Below, in pieces: positions 48,976 through 53,334 of a stretch of DNA of 53,334 nt (position 1 is the first letter of the stretch; every line of letters begins with the position of its first letter). The position numbers and the translations under genes are program-made. The notes under the pieces were generated by a model that saw only the letters and a list, made by a program, of their open reading frames with translations, had not been told where the DNA came from and ran no database searches. Location of the stretch: assembly GCA_964630925.1 (NCBI GenBank), contig CAZVZK010000070.1, forward strand, positions 1 to 53,334, given 5' to 3'. The DNA comes from RGDT01 sp964630925 (GTDB taxonomy: Bacteria; Planctomycetota; Planctomycetia; Gemmatales; Gemmataceae).

Positions 48976-51147
48976 ATGACGACCACGCATCCCGCCGACG
49001 CCGACCTCGACGCCTTCGCGCTTGGCACGCTGTCCGACGACGCCCAGGCGTCCGTCGAGGCCCACCTGTCGGGGTGCCCAGCCTGCGTGGCGCGGGCGGC
49101 GGAGACGCGGCGCGACCCGCTGACGGAATTGCTCGCGTCCGCCGCCACGCCGGCGGGGCCGCCGCCGGAGCTGGCGGGGCACCCGAAGTACCGCGTCATC
49201 CGCCTGCTGGGGCAGGGGGGCATGGGGGCGGTGTGGCTGTGCGAGCATCTGGTGATGAACCGCCAGGTCGCCGTCAAGGTGGTACGTCCGGGCCGGTCCC
49301 TCGGCGAGGTGCGGGCGGCGGCCAGGGTGTCGCACCCGAACATCGTGGCGGCGCACGACGCCGACGAGGCGGGCGACTCGCACCTGCTGGTGATGGAGCA
49401 CGTCGAGGGCCGGACCCTCGCCGAGGAGGCCGGCCCGATGCCCGTGGCCGAGGCATGCCGGGCGGCTCGCGACGCGGCACGCGGGCTGGCGGCGGCGCAC
49501 GCCGCCGGGCTGGTCCACCGCGACGTGAAGCCGGGCAACCTGATCCGCGACGCGGCGGGGTTGGTGAAGGTGCTGGACTTCGGCCTGGCGGCGGGCGGCG
49601 ACGGGGGCACGCCGGACTACATGGCCCCTGAGCAGGCCGACGGCGTGGCCGACGCCCGGTCGGACGTGTACTCGCTGGGCTGCACGCTGCACCACCTGCT
49701 GACGGGCCGTCCTCCGTTCTTCGGCGGGGCGGCCTCGTGCAAGCTGCACGCCCACAGGCACTGGACTCCGCCTCCGGTCCCCGGCGTGCCGGCGGCGTTG
49801 ACGGCGGTGCTGGCGCGGATGATGGCGAAGCGCCCCGAGGACCGCTACCCCACGGCGGCGGCCGCCGCAGAGGCGCTGGAGCCGTTCGCCGACCCGAGGC
49901 CGGCGGCCCGGCGGTGGGCGTGGGCGGCGGTGCTGGGGGTGGCGGCGGTGTTGGCGCTGGGTGTGGCGGTGTACCGCATCCAGACGGACACGGGCGAGCT
50001 GGCCATCGAGGCGAGCGACGAGGAGGTGGAGGTGACGGTGCGGCAGGGCGGCAAGCTGGTGACGGTGTACGACCCGAGGACGAAGGCGGCGCTGGTGCTG
50101 CGGAGCGGGGTCTACGAGCTGGAGATCGCCGGCAAGCCGTCGGGCCTGACGTTGGACCTGACGGAGGCGACGCTGCGGCGTGGGGAGAAGGTGGTGGCCA
50201 CGGTGAAGCGGACGGTCAAGGCGGTGGAGAAGAAGGGGACGGGGGAGCACCCCGGCCGGCTGTTGCGGGGGCACGGGTGGATCGTGCGGGCGCTCGCCTT
50301 CTCGCCCGACGGCGCGACGCTGTACTCCTGCTCGAACGACAAGACCGTGCGGGCCTGGGACGTGGCGAGCGGGAAGCAGCTCGCGGAGTGGTATGTCGGG
50401 GCACAGGCACAGTGCCTCGCCGTAGCCTTAAAGGGAGCCCTGTTGGTGGTCGGCACGTCGGAGACGTTGGCGTGCATCGACCTGAAGGCCGGGAAGGTGA
50501 TCAAGCGGTTCCCGAAGGAGGCCGGCTCCGCACTGGCGATGTCCCCCAGCCCGGACGGCGCCCGCGTGGCCGCCAGCGACTGGCGCGGCTTCGTCCTCGT
50601 TTGGGATATCGCGACGGGCAAGCGGCTGATGTCCTGGCCCGAGAAAACGCCCGGCCGGGACTGCTGGGGGGTGGCGTGGTCGCCCGACGGCAAGCGGATC
50701 GCTTCCTGCCTGCCTTCCGGCAAGGGGAGCTTCGTCGCGGTGCGCGATATGGCCCTCGGCTCCACGTCCTACAGCGACGACTGCAAGCTTCCCTTCGACT
50801 GCATCGCGTACTCGCCCGACGGCACCGCCCTCGCTGCCTTCCGCGAGTCCGGCGACGTGTTCTTCGGCGGCCCGGACGGGAAGGATCTGGAGGTGGCCTT
50901 CGATTCGGGCCGGCGCAAGTCGCTCTACGGCGGCAGACTCGCGTTCGGGCCGGGCGGCCACCTCGTCGTCACGGGCGATAGGGAGGTCAGCGTCTGGGAC
51001 TGGCGGGCGAGGAAGCGGGTGGCCACGGCCTTGGGTTCGGGATTCGGTACGGCGGCAAGCAGCCTCGCCGTCTCTCCCGACGGGAAGTGGATCGCCGTGG
51101 GGCATGATGGTCCCATCCGCCTCATTCCCTGGCCGGTGAAGCCGTGA
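48976..51147 (+). CDS. Ser/Thr kinase with anti-sigma-like zinc finger and WD40 propeller
   Basis: 723 residues; GGTGGAGGTG ends six bases before the ATG at 48976. The N-terminus carries HLSGCPAC, the HxxxCxxC site (H30, C34, C37) of the anti-sigma zinc finger family, near a possible binding helix. The kinase domain (about 70-305) has GQGGMGAV (79-86), Lys101, HRDVKPGN (181-188), DFG at 201-203 and PDYMAPEQ. A membrane helix covers about 313-333. Residues about 430-720 are WD40 repeats (FSPDGATLYSCSNDKTVRAWDV and several more). The stop overlaps the following sigma-factor gene by 4 nt (GTGA). This is a predicted membrane signalling kinase that controls its sigma factor. Confidence 0.95.
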   Translation: MTTTHPADADLDAFALGTLSDDAQASVEAHLSGCPACVARAAETRRDPLTELLASAATPAGPPPELAGHPKYRVIRLLGQGGMGAVWLCEHLVMNRQVAVKVVRPGRSLGEVRAAARVSHPNIVAAHDADEAGDSHLLVMEHVEGRTLAEEAGPMPVAEACRAARDAARGLAAAHAAGLVHRDVKPGNLIRDAAGLVKVLDFGLAAGGDGGTPDYMAPEQADGVADARSDVYSLGCTLHHLLTGRPPFFGGAASCKLHAHRHWTPPPVPGVPAALTAVLARMMAKRPEDRYPTAAAAAEALEPFADPRPAARRWAWAAVLGVAAVLALGVAVYRIQTDTGELAIEASDEEVEVTVRQGGKLVTVYDPRTKAALVLRSGVYELEIAGKPSGLTLDLTEATLRRGEKVVATVKRTVKAVEKKGTGEHPGRLLRGHGWIVRALAFSPDGATLYSCSNDKTVRAWDVASGKQLAEWYVGAQAQCLAVALKGALLVVGTSETLACIDLKAGKVIKRFPKEAGSALAMSPSPDGARVAASDWRGFVLVWDIATGKRLMSWPEKTPGRDCWGVAWSPDGKRIASCLPSGKGSFVAVRDMALGSTSYSDDCKLPFDCIAYSPDGTALAAFRESGDVFFGGPDGKDLEVAFDSGRRKSLYGGRLAFGPGGHLVVTGDREVSVWDWRARKRVATALGSGFGTAASSLAVSPDGKWIAVGHDGPIRLIPWPVKP

Positions 51148-51710
51148 CCTCCCCCGAGACCTCCCTCACCTGGCTGGGCCGGCTGGCATCGGCGCCGGGC
51201 GACGACGACTGGCGGCGGCTGGTGGACGCCTACGGGCCGCTGCTGGCGACGTGGCTGGCGTGCGCCGGGGTGCCGGCGTGCGACCGCGACGACCTCGTGC
51301 AGGAGGCGCTGCTCGTCGTCTTCCGACGCGTAGGCGAGTTCGAGCATCGCGGGCCCGGCGCGTTCCGGGCGTGGCTGCGCGGGATCGTCGCCAACCACGC
51401 CCGCAAGCACTTTGAGAAGCGCCGCACGGCCCCGGCCATCGACCTCGACGCCGTCGCGGCCCCCGACAGCGAGATCGGCCGCCGCCTGGACCTGGAACAT
51501 GACCGCCACCTCGCCGCCCGCGCCATGCGTATCGTCGAGGGCGACGTGGCCCCCTCGACTTGGGCCGCCTTCCGCCGCCAGGTGGTGGACGGGGTGCCGG
51601 CGGAGGCCGTGGCCGCCGAGCTGGGGATGACGCTCAACAGCGTCCTGCTGGCGAAGAGCCGCGTCCTGAAGCGGCTACGGGCGGCGCTGGCCGGCCTCGT
51701 CGATCCTTGA
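51144..51710 (+). CDS. ECF-type RNA polymerase sigma factor
   Basis: 188 residues from a GTG at 51144 that overlaps the kinase stop by 4 nt, so the two are translationally coupled. Region 2 is visible as RDDLVQEALLVVFRRVGEFE and FRAWLRGIVANHARKHFEKR (residues about 48-93). Region 4 is PAEAVAAELGMTLNSVLLAKSRVLKRL (residues about 153-179), the helix-turn-helix that reads the -35 box. It belongs to the sigma-70 ECF group whose members are partnered with Hanks kinases in planctomycetes. Likely regulated by the adjacent kinase and its zinc finger. The 224-nt gap after it shows no gene. Confidence 0.93.
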   Translation: MTSPETSLTWLGRLASAPGDDDWRRLVDAYGPLLATWLACAGVPACDRDDLVQEALLVVFRRVGEFEHRGPGAFRAWLRGIVANHARKHFEKRRTAPAIDLDAVAAPDSEIGRRLDLEHDRHLAARAMRIVEGDVAPSTWAAFRRQVVDGVPAEAVAAELGMTLNSVLLAKSRVLKRLRAALAGLVDP

Positions 51711-51934
51711 CGGCCCGTCGATCATCGCGAGAGGAACATTCGGCCCCGCCTCGATCCCCCCGTGGCCGACCTGCCCGTCGCCCCTCCCCCGAGACGGTGC
51801 CTCTCCTCCGCCGCGTGTGCGACGAGCTGGCCGCCGGCCTGGGCGTCGTGGCGGGCCCTTGTTCCCCGGCACGTCGGGTGCGCACAATGGATGCATGTGC
51901 GCCCCGACGTTCCAGTGACAGGGAGGCCCCGCCA

Positions 51935-53287
51935 ATGCAAGACAGCATCCTTCAGTCCATCGGCAAGACGCCGCTGGTACGCCTCCACCGCGTCGGCTCC
52001 GACGTGCCGGCGGCCATCGCCGTCAAGGTCGAGTCCCAGAACCCCGGCGGCTCCGTCAAGGACCGCGTCGGCCTGGCCATGATCGCCGAGGCCGAACGCC
52101 GCGGCATGCTCAAGCCCGGCGGCACCATCATCGAGGCCACCGCCGGCAACACCGGCGTCGGCCTCGCCATGGTCGCCGCCGTGCGCGGCTACAAGTGCAT
52201 CTTCGTCCTGCCGGACAAGATGGCCCCCGAGAAGATCGCCCTGCTCAAGGCCTACGGCGCCGAGGTCGTCGTCACGCCGACGAGCGTGGCGCCGGACTCG
52301 CCCGACAGCTACAACGGCGTGGCCGACCGCCTGGCCCGCGAGATCCCCGGCGCCTGGCGGCCCAACCAGTTCACCAACCTCGCCAACCCCGACATCCACT
52401 ACCACCAGACCGGCCCCGAGATCTGGGAGCAGACCGAAGGCAAGATCACCGTCTTCGTCTCCGGGGTGGGCACCGGCGGCACCGTCTCCGGCGTCGCCCG
52501 CTACCTCAAGGAACGCAAGCCCGACGTGCGCATCATCGGCGCCGACCCCGAGGGGAGCGTCCTCTCCGGCGGCAGCGGCAAGCCGTGGAAGGTCGAGGGC
52601 ATCGGCGAGGACTACGTCCCCAAGACCTTCAACAGCCAGCTCGTCGATGAGTGGGTCCGCATCGGCGACGCCGAGTCGTTCCGCGTCGCCCGCCGGCTGG
52701 CCCGCGAGGAGGGCATCCTCGCCGGCGGCAGCACGGGGACGAACGTGGCCGCCGCCCTCAACTACGCCCGCCGCTGCACCAAGGATGACCTCATCGTCGC
52801 CATCGTGTGCGACACGGGGCGGAACTACCTGAGCAAGTTCTTCGACGACGCCTGGCTGGCGGCCAACGGGCTGGCGGAGAAGGCGCAGGCGGCGCACACC
52901 GTGGGCGACCTGATCCGGCAGCGTGGCCCGCGCCCGTTGGTGAGCATCGCCCCCGACGCGACGGTCGCCCGGGCCGTGGACCTGATGGACGCGACGGGGA
53001 TCTCGCAGTTGCCGGTGCTGGCCGACGGCAAGCCGGCGGGGAGCATCCAGGAGGTGACGCTGGCGCGTGTGCTGCACGACATGAGCGACCCGGCCGCCGT
53101 CAAGGTGGGCGACGTGATGGCCAAGCCGCTGCCGACGCTTGAGGCGGACGTGAACCTGGACGAGGCGTACCGGCTGCTGCTCGCGGGCCACACCGGCGTC
53201 CTGGCGGTCAGCGACGGCAAGGTGGTGGACATCGTGACGCGCATCGACCTCGTGCACTACTACGGCCAGCAGCGCAAGAAGGGGTGA
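51935..53287 (+). CDS. Cystathionine beta-synthase with C-terminal CBS pair
   Basis: 450 residues from the ATG at 51935, preceded by GGGAGG. PLP binds Lys42 in ESQNPGGSVKDRVG. The substrate-binding loop is TAGNTG at 69-74, and GVGTGGT (177-183) holds the PLP phosphate. Residues about 335-450 are two CBS modules (VSIAPDATVARAVDLMDATGISQLPVL; VGDVMAKPLPTLEADVNLDEAYRLLLAGHTG, cut). The length and domain order match human and yeast cystathionine beta-synthase rather than plain O-acetylserine sulfhydrylase. The reaction is serine (or O-acetylserine) plus homocysteine to cystathionine. The CBS pair probably regulates activity, perhaps by adenosyl ligands. Confidence 0.9.
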   Translation: MQDSILQSIGKTPLVRLHRVGSDVPAAIAVKVESQNPGGSVKDRVGLAMIAEAERRGMLKPGGTIIEATAGNTGVGLAMVAAVRGYKCIFVLPDKMAPEKIALLKAYGAEVVVTPTSVAPDSPDSYNGVADRLAREIPGAWRPNQFTNLANPDIHYHQTGPEIWEQTEGKITVFVSGVGTGGTVSGVARYLKERKPDVRIIGADPEGSVLSGGSGKPWKVEGIGEDYVPKTFNSQLVDEWVRIGDAESFRVARRLAREEGILAGGSTGTNVAAALNYARRCTKDDLIVAIVCDTGRNYLSKFFDDAWLAANGLAEKAQAAHTVGDLIRQRGPRPLVSIAPDATVARAVDLMDATGISQLPVLADGKPAGSIQEVTLARVLHDMSDPAAVKVGDVMAKPLPTLEADVNLDEAYRLLLAGHTGVLAVSDGKVVDIVTRIDLVHYYGQQRKKG

Positions 53288-53334
53288 GAGGTTGTGAATG
53301 AAACGGGCGTTGATAGGAATAGGGAGGATACGGC

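Overview
The window is a very GC-rich stretch of chromosome that reads as a planctomycete, most likely of the Gemmata/Gemmataceae type. The call rests on gene families: two DUF1549/DUF1553 + DUF1501 operons, a PVC-type CxxCH cytochrome fused to a sugar-dehydrogenase-like propeller, two TIGR03067-like lipocalin proteins, three large Hanks-type kinases with unusual accessory domains (zinc ribbon, beta-helix, WD40), an ECF sigma factor translationally coupled to a kinase, a Cys-type sulfatase, and many short secreted proteins of unknown function. No rRNA, tRNA, CRISPR array, transposase or integrase was seen.

Layout. 1-8.2 kb: the 3' end of an unidentified gene, small secreted proteins, the first DUF1553-DUF1501 operon with a terminator, a zinc-ribbon membrane protein, and a secreted protein broken by a frameshift in a run of eight G. 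8.3-13.5 kb: a short GH3-like protein, a strong convergent hairpin, and the second DUF1501/DUF1553 operon, whose two genes are separated by a striking inverted repeat of 7-mers. 13.6-23.2 kb: orphan HicB-like antitoxin, secreted glutathione peroxidase, protein-glutaminase-like enzyme, tandem DUF433 protein, LepA (EF4), a kinase/beta-helix fusion, a Fur repressor with its own operator-promoter, a glycosyltransferase and a thioesterase. 23.3-31.8 kb: secreted proteins, a four-gene cluster starting with two DUF4365-like nuclease-fold proteins, a MATE exporter with an S4 RNA-binding protein, and a methylmalonyl-CoA-mutase B12 subunit with its MeaB chaperone. 31.9-43.4 kb: sulfatase, VWA lipoprotein, alpha/beta hydrolase, zinc-ribbon proteins, membrane kinase, cyclase, GDPD and an OmpA-like protein. 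43.6-53.3 kb: a compact SF2 helicase with a DUF932-like partner, the PVC cytochrome, a kinase/WD40 plus ECF sigma pair, and cystathionine beta-synthase.

The most unusual signal is between the genes. Five intergenic regions are almost entirely filled by long inverted repeats (arms 23-53 bp, spacers 45-81 nt) with unrelated arm sequences. In four of them the element stops 16-20 nt before the start codon of the next minus-strand gene. Separately, two related ~120-140 bp elements 14 kb apart share a hairpin with identical loop length and one compensatory base-pair change, which suggests a conserved structured element. All functions are inferred from sequence motifs read by eye; no database search was run.
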